Below the pieces are notes generated by a model, which worked only from the letters and a program-made list of their open reading frames with translations, did no database searches and was not told where the DNA came from. Source: Kiloniellales bacterium (lineage in GTDB: Bacteria > Pseudomonadota > Alphaproteobacteria > Kiloniellales > JAKSDN01). From it: a stretch of DNA of 5,873 bases. A program made the position numbers and the translations under genes. This document shows positions 1-5,873 of the stretch, piece by piece. The stretch covers positions 1-5,873 of the forward strand of contig JAKSDN010001316.1 of the NCBI GenBank assembly GCA_022360075.1, read 5' to 3'. How positions within the stretch are numbered: the stretch's first letter is position 1; each line of letters begins with the position of its first letter.

Positions 1-73
1 GAATCGGGTATTGCCGAGAGCATCGGCCCTTTCGGCGCTCCGCGCCAGCCCCCCACCCGACGCTTCGCGCCGA

Positions 74-146
74 CCTCCCCCTCAAGGGGGGAGGAGATAA
101 ACTATTACCGTAGCATCCCAAATTCCCTCCCCCCTTGAGGGGGAGG
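74..146. repeat. C/G-rich nested inverted repeat
   Basis: Positions 74-94 and 126-146 are exact reverse complements over 21 bp. Each arm is itself nearly palindromic, with a C-run, a CTCAAG or CTTGAG centre and a G-run. The arms can therefore fold separately as two hairpins or pair with each other around a 31-bp AT-richer spacer. Similar CCTCCCCCTCAAGGGGG blocks are common between genes in alphaproteobacteria (family knowledge). Flanking C-rich (48-57) and G-rich (151-160) tracts look like decayed outer parts of the same element. The function is unknown. A role in transcription termination or mRNA 3' end protection for the minus-strand gene at 303 is possible but not shown. Confidence 0.75.
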
Positions 147-204
147 GTTAGGGAGGGGGGCGTCCGCGTAGCGGACAACGGATCATGTCGCCCCTCTACG
201 TCGG

Positions 205-270
205 TGAGCTGCCGGCTTGACCCGACAATCCAATCCGACAACGGCTGTTTGCCAATGGACATTGCCGGAT
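205..270. repeat. Decayed CCGGCAATCCA-type intergenic repeat
   Basis: Positions 211-232 read like a worn copy of a GCCGGGCTTGACCCGGCAATCCA-type alphaproteobacterial intergenic repeat (consensus from memory). A partly complementary ATTGCCGG lies at 261-268, matching CCGACAAT at 222-229 with one mismatch. A better-preserved relative lies at 1083-1180, so members of this repeat class sit on both sides of the DUF1523 gene. The decay makes the boundaries approximate. Confidence 0.5.
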
Positions 271-302
271 CCTCGCAGCATTGCGTCTCTGAGGTCCCAA
301 CT

Positions 303-947
303 TCAGCCTCCCGCCGAACGCCCGCGGCGGTCCCTGAAGCTCGCCTTCAGCCAGCGCCATAGCTGGGTGATGCCGTTGCTCGCGTTCTCGAAGCGGTCGT
401 CGAGCGCCAGGCGCTCCATCAGCCGGCGCCAGGCGATCCAGAGGAAGGCCAGACCGACGAAGAGAACGACCAAGAAAACGATGTTGAACCAAGGAATGAT
501 CGTCTCGTCCGGGCCCGCCACCGGATCGATCTCGACGGCGTTGGGGAACATCGAGAAGACCTCGATGCGCCAGCCGTAGTGCGTGATCATGACCCAGCGG
601 GGCTCGGCCTGGGTCGAGACCAAGTCCTGGGCAATCGCCTGCAGGTTCCCGGAGTCGAACTTGAAGTACCAGGGAAAGCCCCAGTCGGTGTCCTCGTTGC
701 GGTAGACGGCCGCGGCGCCGTTTTCGCGCACGGTGTTGATGTAGCGCACGTCGCGGGTAACCGTCGCCGCGCTCTGGCCGTCGCTGCTTTCGGTCGCCTT
801 GAGTGGCCGGTCGACCCGATTCACCTCCGTGCCCACAACGCGCACGATGTCGTGGCCCGGCAGGTAGAAGTTCAGGAACAGGCCGACGATGACGACTGGC
901 AGCAGCCGCAGAACCCAGCCGAGAACCTTCCAGACAATGCCCGACAA
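303..947 (-). CDS. DUF1523 family two-helix membrane protein
   Basis: The predicted protein is 214 aa if it starts at the TTG at 947. A hydrophobic helix spans about residues 4-28. Next comes the motif LPGHDIVRVVGTEVNRVD (29-46), then a soluble region with YINT and YRNEDTDWGFPWYFKFDSGNLQA (about 82-104). A block HYGWRIEVFSMFPNA (123-137) is followed by a second helix IIPWFNIVFLVVLFVGLAFLW (150-170) and a basic tail. This order and these motifs match DUF1523, an alphaproteobacterial family of unknown function and roughly this size. Both helices suggest inner-membrane anchoring with the conserved middle on one face, probably periplasmic (inference). The frame stays open to an ATG at 1085, but that start lies at the edge of an intergenic repeat and adds 46 residues unlike the family. 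The TTG start has a strong Shine-Dalgarno. The gene is on the same strand as fumarase, but about 300 bp of repeat DNA separates them, so co-transcription is doubtful. Confidence 0.85.
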   Translation of the reverse strand: MSGIVWKVLGWVLRLLPVVIVGLFLNFYLPGHDIVRVVGTEVNRVDRPLKATESSDGQSAATVTRDVRYINTVRENGAAAVYRNEDTDWGFPWYFKFDSGNLQAIAQDLVSTQAEPRWVMITHYGWRIEVFSMFPNAVEIDPVAGPDETIIPWFNIVFLVVLFVGLAFLWIAWRRLMERLALDDRFENASNGITQLWRWLKASFRDRRGRSAGG

Positions 948-954
948 AACGATC

Positions 955-960
955 TTCTCC
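955..960 (-). promoter_or_regulatory. Ribosome binding site deciding the TTG start of DUF1523
   Basis: On the minus strand GGAGAA lies 7 nt upstream of the TTG at 947, an ideal Shine-Dalgarno distance. The start it selects places about 28 residues before the conserved LPGHD motif, as expected for this family. This is why the shorter protein is preferred over the ATG at 1085. Confidence 0.65.
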
Positions 961-1082
961 GAAATCGACCCGAGCCATAGGTAGGCGTTCGAAGCCGCCG
1001 GCGAAAGGGCCGGCGTGGCTCCTTGCTGTTTCAAAGAACAAGCATTGGCCCGAGAATGCCGGTCCCGCCACCCCCAAACTGT

Positions 1083-1180
1083 CATTGCCGGGCGGGCGAA
1101 GCCCGAGCGCTTCGCACTCCCGGCAATCCATCGCGGTCCGAGACCGGGACTTCGATGGACCCTCGGGTCAAGCCCGAGGG
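1083..1180. repeat. Multi-hairpin intergenic repeat (ATTGCCGGG...CCCGGCAAT)
   Basis: Three nested or adjacent pairings are visible. ATTGCCGGG (1084-1092) pairs with CCCGGCAAT (1119-1127). TCCATCG (1127-1133) pairs with CGATGGA (1153-1159). CCCTCGGG (1160-1167) pairs with CCCGAGGG (1173-1180) across the loop TCAAG. Such strings (CCCGGCAATCCA, GGACCCTCGGGTCAAGCCCGAGGGTGACA) are dispersed intergenic repeats in alphaproteobacteria by general knowledge. The element sits downstream of fumarase and upstream of the DUF1523 gene on the minus strand. Confidence 0.75.
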
Positions 1181-1244
1181 TGACACTTTCAAGTTACAAC
1201 TTCTATCGATTTGACCAGTCTACTCGTGCTGAATTCCGCTCGCC

Positions 1245-2882
<1,638 letters not shown>

Positions 2883-3129
2883 CACACAGGACCTTTTCCG
2901 TTCGGGTCGTCTCGGCGCCCGACCCTATAAATCGTCTGTGCGGCGGATTCCAGAGCCGGTACCCGCCCGGGCAGCGGGGCGCCAAGCTATCTGGAGCCCC
3001 GATCTCCCGCGAAAACAAGGGCAAAACCGACATAGATCGATTTCCTATAGCGGCCAGCCGATTTCACTATTTGTGCCTTTCCGGCCGCCAGCGCATTCTC
3101 TGGACGCGACTGGCACGCGAGGAAGCAAA
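2883..3129. promoter_or_regulatory. Divergent intergenic region, fumarase / CoA-transferase
   Basis: This 247-bp spacer must hold the promoters of both divergent genes, although no convincing -35/-10 pair stands out. Visible elements are AAAAGG (2892-2897, minus), the fumarase ribosome binding site; a possible fumarase-leader stem GGGTCG (2904-2909) with CGACCC (2920-2925); an isolated TATAAA (2926-2931); and two direct repeats, CGATTTCCTAT (3038-3048) and CGATTTCACTAT (3059-3070), spaced 21 bp apart. The AT-richer patch at 3010-3080 is the likeliest place for regulator binding or a promoter. The function is inferred from position only. Confidence 0.5.
3119..3125 (+). promoter_or_regulatory. 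Ribosome binding site deciding the GTG start of the CoA-transferase
   Basis: GAGGAAG ends 4 nt before the GTG at 3130, with its GAGG core 7 nt away. The frame is open back to 2839, inside the antisense of fumarase, but residues encoded before 3130 are low-complexity and unlike the family. The motif VSVEQAVAAPYA then falls about 10 residues from the new N-terminus, as usual for family III CoA-transferases. Confidence 0.65.
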
Positions 3130-4293
3130 GTGGGCGATCTCGACGGCACTCTGGTGGTCTCGGTCGAACAGGCGGTGGCCGCGCCCTATGCGGCCGGGCG
3201 GCTGGCCGGGGCCGGCGCCCGGGTGATCAAGGTCGAGCGGCCGGAGGGCGACTTCGCCCGGCGCTACGACAAGGACGCCAAGGGCCTCAGCGCCTACTTC
3301 GTCTGGCTCAACCACGGCAAGGAGTCGATCTGCCTCGATCTCAAGCAGGCCGACGACCTGACGCTGCTCAAGCGGATGATCGCCAAGGCCGACGTCTTCA
3401 TCCAGAACCTCGTGCCGGGCGCGACCGAGCGCCTGGGCATCGGCAGTGAAGGCCTGCGCGCCGCCCATCCGCGGCTGATCACCTGCGACATCAGCGGCTA
3501 CGGCCAGGAGGGCCCCTACAAGGACATGAAGGCCTACGACCTGCTGATCCAGGCCGAGAGCGGGCTCGCCGAGATCAACGGCTCGCCGGAGCAGCCGGGC
3601 CGGGTCGGTGTCTCGGTCTGCGACATCGCCGCCGGCATGACCGCCTTTCAAGCGATCCTTCAGGCGCTCTTCGCGCGCGAGCGCAGCGGCCGGGGCCGCG
3701 GTATCCAGGTCTCGCTGTTCCACGCCATGGCGGACTGGATGAACGTGCCCTATCTCCAGCACCGCTACGGCGGTCGCCAGGTGGCGCGCTGCGGCCTGCA
3801 TCACCCGACCATCGCGCCCTACGGCGCCTACGCCTGTCGAGACGCGCGCCTGGTGCTGATCTCGATCCAGAACGAACGAGAATGGCGGCGGCTCTGCGCG
3901 GAGGCCCTGGAGAAGCCGGGCCTGGCCGACGACCCGCGCTTCGCCGGCAATCCCGAGCGGGTGGCGAACCGGCCGGCCCTGGACGCCGAGATCGCCGGGG
4001 TCTTCGGCCGCCTCGATCGTGACGCCGTGGTGGCGCGCCTGGAAAGCGCGCAGATCGCCTACGGCCGCCTGAGCTCCCTTGAAGACCTGCAGGCGCACCC
4101 TCAGAAGCAGTTGCTAACAGTCCAGACCAGCGGCGGCGAGGTCGAGCTTCTCGCCCCCGGCGCCGTCGTGCTCGACGCACCGGAGATCGGCGGCCGGGTG
4201 CCGGACCTGGGCGAGCAGAGCGCGAAGATCCGCGCGGAGTTCGGCGGCGAGACCGCCCTCCGCTCGCCCCGCCCCGAGCCCGTCGAAGGATAG
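3130..4293 (+). CDS. CaiB/BaiF (family III) CoA-transferase
   Basis: The product is 387 aa from the GTG at 3130. Family III enzymes move CoA between a CoA-thioester and a carboxylic acid; the acids used here are unknown. The N-terminal part shows the family hallmarks VVSVEQAVAAPYAAGRLAGAGA, RVIKVERPEGDFAR and YFVWLNHGKESICLDLK (about residues 9-72). DVFIQNLVPGATERLG and DISGYGQEGPYKDMKAYDLL follow. The probable catalytic aspartate is D165 in VCDIAAGMTAF, which aligns by motif with D169 of formyl-CoA transferase and CaiB. The C-terminal half holds the small domain and ends with LEDLQAHPQ and the VPDLGEQS region. The length is slightly below the usual 390-430. The final PRPEPVEG and the stop codon are encoded by a dispersed repeat. 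The gene is divergent from fumarase and convergent with the oxygenase. Formyl-CoA, carnitinyl-CoA, mesaconyl-CoA and succinyl-CoA transferases and acyl-CoA racemases belong to this superfamily, and the sequence alone does not choose among them. Confidence 0.93.
   Translation: MGDLDGTLVVSVEQAVAAPYAAGRLAGAGARVIKVERPEGDFARRYDKDAKGLSAYFVWLNHGKESICLDLKQADDLTLLKRMIAKADVFIQNLVPGATERLGIGSEGLRAAHPRLITCDISGYGQEGPYKDMKAYDLLIQAESGLAEINGSPEQPGRVGVSVCDIAAGMTAFQAILQALFARERSGRGRGIQVSLFHAMADWMNVPYLQHRYGGRQVARCGLHHPTIAPYGAYACRDARLVLISIQNEREWRRLCAEALEKPGLADDPRFAGNPERVANRPALDAEIAGVFGRLDRDAVVARLESAQIAYGRLSSLEDLQAHPQKQLLTVQTSGGEVELLAPGAVVLDAPEIGGRVPDLGEQSAKIRAEFGGETALRSPRPEPVEG
4261..4291 (+). repeat. GAGCCNGTCGAAGGA dispersed repeat, overlapping the CoA-transferase 3' end
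   Basis: The string CCCCGAGCCCGTCGAAGGA (4272-4290) matches the core of a widespread alphaproteobacterial intergenic repeat (GAGCCTGTCGAAGG). Read in frame it gives PRPEPVEG, a C-terminal tail seen on unrelated proteins in such genomes. The left boundary is uncertain. A second copy in the opposite orientation lies at 5774-5804. Confidence 0.6.
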
Positions 4294-4320
4294 AGCTCCG
4301 GGGCCTTTCCGCCCAACCGA

Positions 4321-5289
4321 TCAGGGATCGGGCCGGGCCTCGCCGATCGTCGGATCGTAGTGCGCGAAGACGCTTTGATTGCGTTGCAGGATGTAGTCGG
4401 CCGCCGCGATCGGCGGAAAGCGCGTCTCGCCGGCACCCGGCAGGGCGCGCGGGTCGACCACCGCACTCGGGCTCGGGTCGTAGAAGACCGCGGCGGAGTA
4501 GCGGTCGCCGCCGCTCGTGTTGCGCACGCGGTGGGTGGTGGAGGGCAGACGGCCGTTGGTCCAGCGCTCCAGCAGATCGCCGATGTTGATGACGAGCGTG
4601 CCGGCGATCGGCGGGGCGGCGATCCAGTCGCCCTGGCGGGTCAGCACCTCGAGGCCCGACGTCTCCTGATAGAGCAGCGTGATGCAGCCGAAGTCGCTGT
4701 GCGGCGCGACGCCGAAGAGATCGTCGGCGGCATCCGCCGGCGGCGCGGGATAGTGGATGAGCTGGCCGCGCGCCATGGGCCGCGCGTAGTGCGGCGCGAA
4801 GAAGTCGGGCCCGCTGCCGAGCGACACCGCGAAGGCCCGCAAGAGGGCCGTGCCCACGCCGCGCACGGCATGAAAGTAACGCTCGACGTCGGCGCGGAAA
4901 CCGGGCGGCGCGCTCGGCCACTGATTCGGCCCGCAGAGCGCGCGGCCGGCCACGAGATCCGGATCGTCGTCGGCGAGCTCGCGGCCCCAGAAGAAGACCT
5001 CCTTGAGATCCGTATGCGCGGCGCCACGCATGCGCGCCTGACCTTCGGCCAGATAGCCGCGGTTGACCTGATTGATGGCGATCGCCGCCTTGACCGCGGG
5101 CGGCGCCGCGAAGAAACCGCAGGCGGCGGCCATCAGAGCCGCGATGCTCTCCTCGGCGATGCCGTGGTTCGAGACATAGAAGAAGCCGCTCAATGCGGTC
5201 GCCGTCTCGACCTCGTGCGCGACCCGCTCGAGGGTTGCGGCCGAGCCGGCTTCAAGGCCGGTGAGGTCGATCACTGGCAGGTCGGTCAT
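4321..5289 (-). CDS. Isopenicillin N synthase-like Fe(II)/2-oxoglutarate oxygenase
   Basis: The 322-aa cytosolic enzyme should couple oxidation of an unknown substrate to decarboxylation of 2-oxoglutarate to succinate. The N-terminal non-haem dioxygenase domain starts at once (LPVIDLTGLEAG, then ALSGFFYVSNHGI at about 32-44) and includes NRGYL near residue 76. In the C-terminal jelly-roll domain the iron ligands are H197 and D199 (APHSDFGCITLL) and H253 (STTHRV). R263 and S265 (DRYSAAVF) form the RxS 2-oxoglutarate clamp, and Y180 (LIHYP) fits the usual co-substrate-contacting tyrosine. All key residues are present, which argues for an active 2-oxoglutarate enzyme. The ATG at 5289 is preferred over an upstream in-frame ATG at 5376 because AAGAGGAG lies just upstream and the family N-terminus begins there; the longer version starts inside a palindromic repeat. 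The gene is convergent with the CoA-transferase. Plant-type flavonol/gibberellin oxidases and the ethylene-forming enzyme are relatives, but the substrate cannot be read from the sequence. Confidence 0.93.
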   Translation of the reverse strand: MTDLPVIDLTGLEAGSAATLERVAHEVETATALSGFFYVSNHGIAEESIAALMAAACGFFAAPPAVKAAIAINQVNRGYLAEGQARMRGAAHTDLKEVFFWGRELADDDPDLVAGRALCGPNQWPSAPPGFRADVERYFHAVRGVGTALLRAFAVSLGSGPDFFAPHYARPMARGQLIHYPAPPADAADDLFGVAPHSDFGCITLLYQETSGLEVLTRQGDWIAAPPIAGTLVINIGDLLERWTNGRLPSTTHRVRNTSGGDRYSAAVFYDPSPSAVVDPRALPGAGETRFPPIAAADYILQRNQSVFAHYDPTIGEARPDP

Positions 5290-5292
5290 TGG

Positions 5293-5300
5293 CTCCTCTT
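5293..5300 (-). promoter_or_regulatory. Ribosome binding site of the oxygenase gene
   Basis: On the minus strand AAGAGGAG is followed by CCA and the ATG at 5289. The AGAGG core sits 5 nt from the start. This strong site supports the shorter, family-like N-terminus. No clear promoter hexamers are visible between here and the repeat array at 5359. Confidence 0.7.
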
Positions 5301-5358
5301 TTGAACAGCCTGCAGGTCGCCCCTCGTGCGCCGGCAAGGCTCGCGGCACGACCTCTGT

Positions 5359-5402
5359 GCGTCCTTCGAGACGCATCCTGTCGGATGCTCCTCAGGATGA
5401 GG
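5359..5402 (+). repeat. Cloverleaf palindromic element, copy A
   Basis: This 44-bp element has three hairpins in a row: GCGTC (5359-5363) with GACGC (5370-5374); a variable central stem GCATCC (5373-5378) with GGATGC (5383-5388), loop TGTC; and CCTCA (5390-5394) with TGAGG (5398-5402). It belongs to the GTCCTTCGAGAC ... CCTCAGGATGAGG class of dispersed alphaproteobacterial repeats. It starts about 70 bp upstream of the oxygenase start, so it may lie within or close to its promoter. Confidence 0.85.
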
Positions 5403-5422
5403 AACGATCCTTGTGGCGAAAT

Positions 5423-5451
5423 GAAATGTCCTCATCCTGAGAGCTTGTGAA
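5423..5451 (+). repeat. Half-element, left arm of a 29-bp exact inverted repeat
   Basis: The 29 bases here are the exact reverse complement of 5639-5667. They include the CCTCATCCTGAG arm of the palindromic element joined to GAGCTTGTGA, without the variable stem or the GTCTCGAAGGAC arm. The junction looks like a truncation or deletion shared by both copies. Confidence 0.85.
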
Positions 5452-5481
5452 GAAATTGACATGCGGCTGGAATGCCATCCT

Positions 5482-5525
5482 GCGTCCTTCGAGACGCCCG
5501 CCAAGGCGGGCTCCTCAGGATGAGG
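5482..5525 (+). repeat. Cloverleaf palindromic element, copy B
   Basis: This has the same orientation and 44-bp length as copy A. The variable central stem is GCCCGCC (5496-5502) with GGCGGGC (5505-5511), loop AA. The outer arms are identical to those of copy A. It faces copy C across a 27-bp spacer. Confidence 0.85.
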
Positions 5526-5552
5526 ACATTTCTTAATGCCACCAAAGACTTA

Positions 5553-5596
5553 CCTCATCCTGAGGAGCGCCCTCCAGGGCGCGTCTCGAAGGACGC
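5553..5596 (-). repeat. Cloverleaf palindromic element, copy C
   Basis: This copy is in reverse orientation to A and B. It runs from CCTCATCCTGAGG to GTCTCGAAGGACGC, with the variable stem GCGCCCT (5567-5573) and AGGGCGC (5576-5582), loop CC. It is part of the first unit of a 135-bp tandem duplication. Confidence 0.85.
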
Positions 5597-5638
5597 AGGA
5601 TGATCATGCAGCACCGTCCGAAAGCTCGAGCCAGTAAA

Positions 5639-5667
5639 TTCACAAGCTCTCAGGATGAGGACATTTC
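5639..5667 (-). repeat. Half-element, right arm of the 29-bp exact inverted repeat
   Basis: This is the exact reverse complement of 5423-5451. It carries CTCAGGATGAGG without its partner arms and begins the second unit of the 135-bp tandem duplication. Confidence 0.85.
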
Positions 5668-5687
5668 TTTATGCCACCAAAGGCCTA

Positions 5688-5731
5688 CCTCATCCTGAGG
5701 AGCGTCCGACAGGACGCGTCTCGAAGGACGC
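5688..5731 (-). repeat. Cloverleaf palindromic element, copy D
   Basis: This has the same orientation as copy C, 135 bp downstream of it. The variable central stem is GCGTCC (5702-5707) with GGACGC (5712-5717), loop GACA. The outer arms match those of copy C. Confidence 0.85.
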
Positions 5732-5773
5732 ACGACGGTCATGCAGCGCTTTCCGAAAGCTCGAGCCAGCAAA

Positions 5774-5804
5774 TCCTCCTACTTCGACAGGCTCAGCATG
5801 AGGA
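5774..5804 (-). repeat. Reversed GTCGAAGGA-type dispersed repeat
   Basis: CTTCGACAGGCTCAGCATGA (5782-5801) is the reverse orientation of the GAGCCTGTCGAAG repeat. It is bracketed by TCCTC (5774-5778) and GAGGA (5800-5804), which can pair. It is related to the element at the end of the CoA-transferase gene, in the opposite orientation. Confidence 0.65.
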
Positions 5805-5873
5805 GATAGGGCACGCGATCTTCAGAGTGCCAAAGGTCAGGATCAACAACACTCGGTGCTAGTCGTTCGGGCC

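Larger units (their letters stand above)
1..302. other. Gene-free left flank with repeats
   Basis: I find no credible coding region here. Open frames in this stretch are short, run into the antisense of the DUF1523 gene and resemble no family I know. The content is structural: a small hairpin (GGCGC at 34-38 with GCGCC at 42-46), a C/G-rich nested inverted repeat (74-146), a hairpin GTCCGC/GCGGAC (162-167 with 171-176), and a decayed copy of the CCGGCAATCCA-type intergenic repeat (211-269). It lies downstream of the DUF1523 gene. No hairpin is followed by a clear T-run, so I do not call an intrinsic terminator. Confidence 0.6.
948..1244. other. Intergenic spacer between fumarase and DUF1523
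   Basis: This stretch of about 300 bp has no supported gene. It holds the DUF1523 ribosome binding site, a 7-bp hairpin (996-1002 with 1009-1015), the repeat at 1083-1180, and an AT-richer stretch (about 1185-1240) just after the fumarase stop. I see no canonical T-tailed terminator. The repeat hairpin at 1160-1180 may act as the fumarase transcript end (inference). Confidence 0.5.
5515..5774. repeat. 135-bp direct tandem duplication
   Basis: Positions from about 5515-5639 recur from about 5650-5774 at a constant 135-bp offset. Both units read TCAGGATGAGGACATTTCTT, then ATGCCACCAAAG, then a cloverleaf element, then TCATGCAGC and CCGAAAGCTCGAGCCAG. The spacers are highly similar, with most differences in the central stem and just after the element. 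This implies duplication followed by divergence, or repeated insertion and exchange within the array. Confidence 0.8.
5290..5873. other. Gene-free right flank dominated by palindromic repeats
   Basis: No credible gene lies here. Short open frames (for example 5671-5862 on plus and 5286-5504 on minus) are translations of the repeats. The oxygenase ribosome binding site and about 60 bp of ordinary leader (5301-5358) are followed by four palindromic elements plus half copies (5359-5731), then a reversed GTCGAAGGA-type repeat (5774-5804). The last 65 bases hold nothing I recognise. Confidence 0.7.

Noticed and set aside
996..1015. Intrinsic terminator (7-bp GC stem CGCCGGC/GCCGGCG)
   Set aside because: The hairpin is real, but no T-run follows on either strand, and it sits in the leader of the DUF1523 gene.
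196..1131. Minus-strand open frame (311 codons) over the DUF1523 gene
   Set aside because: It is a frame-shifted reading of the same DNA with no membrane helices or family motifs. The overlapping frame has the DUF1523 motifs.
2926..2931. TATAAA as a -10 promoter box
   Set aside because: No acceptable -35 hexamer lies at 16-18 bp spacing on the same strand, so a single AT hexamer is insufficient.
3067..4098. Minus-strand open frame (343 codons) opposite the CoA-transferase
   Set aside because: It is an antisense shadow with low-complexity composition, while the plus strand encodes clear family III CoA-transferase motifs.
4294..4320. Bidirectional terminator between the convergent genes
   Set aside because: The 27-bp gap has no stable symmetric hairpin with flanking A and T runs.
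3575..4921. Minus-strand open frame (448 codons) spanning parts of two genes
   Set aside because: It is extremely arginine- and serine-rich and crosses from the oxygenase into the antisense of the CoA-transferase in another frame. It has no domain.
4360..5304. Plus-strand open frame (314 codons) opposite the oxygenase
   Set aside because: It is an antisense shadow. The oxygenase on the minus strand has all its catalytic residues and a strong ribosome binding site.
5359..5731. CRISPR array
   Set aside because: The repeated elements are 44-bp palindromes in both orientations at irregular spacing, and the spacers between them are themselves duplicated. There are no uniform direct repeats with unique spacers and no cas genes.
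5671..5862. Small plus-strand open frame at the right end
   Set aside because: It is built from the palindromic repeats and has no family resemblance.

Overview
The window is GC-rich DNA with strong codon bias. Its intergenic spaces are filled with palindromic repeats of the kind scattered through alphaproteobacterial chromosomes: the CCTCATCCTGAGGAG / GTCTCGAAGGAC family, the CCCGGCAATCCA family and the GAGCCTGTCGAAGG family. Together with a DUF1523 membrane protein and a class I fumarase, this points to an alphaproteobacterium, perhaps of the Rhodospirillales/Kiloniellales type. That placement is inference from family knowledge and was not searched.

Layout from left to right. Positions 1-302 hold no convincing gene, only a C/G-rich nested inverted repeat and a decayed intergenic repeat. 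Positions 303-947 (minus) encode a two-helix membrane protein of the DUF1523 type, most likely starting at TTG. Positions 948-1244 hold another intergenic repeat. Positions 1245-2882 (minus) encode an intact class I [4Fe-4S] fumarate hydratase. A 247-bp divergent intergenic region follows, then a CaiB/BaiF (family III) CoA-transferase on the plus strand (3130-4293). Its last residues and stop codon are supplied by a dispersed repeat. After 27 bp comes a convergent minus-strand gene (4321-5289) for an isopenicillin-N-synthase-like Fe(II)/2-oxoglutarate oxygenase. Positions 5290-5873 have no gene but contain a striking array of four cloverleaf-like palindromic elements arranged as one large, nested, imperfect inverted repeat.

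How the genes relate. The fumarase is a TCA-cycle enzyme. The CoA-transferase is divergent from it and could share its control region. Class I fumarases can also hydrate mesaconate, so a role for the pair in C4/C5 dicarboxylate metabolism is possible but unproven. The oxygenase and the DUF1523 protein have no evident link to these two. No phage, transposase, CRISPR array, tRNA or rRNA is visible. I see no new multi-gene system. The most unusual content is the repeat architecture at the right end, especially the central stems that change sequence between copies yet stay base-paired.
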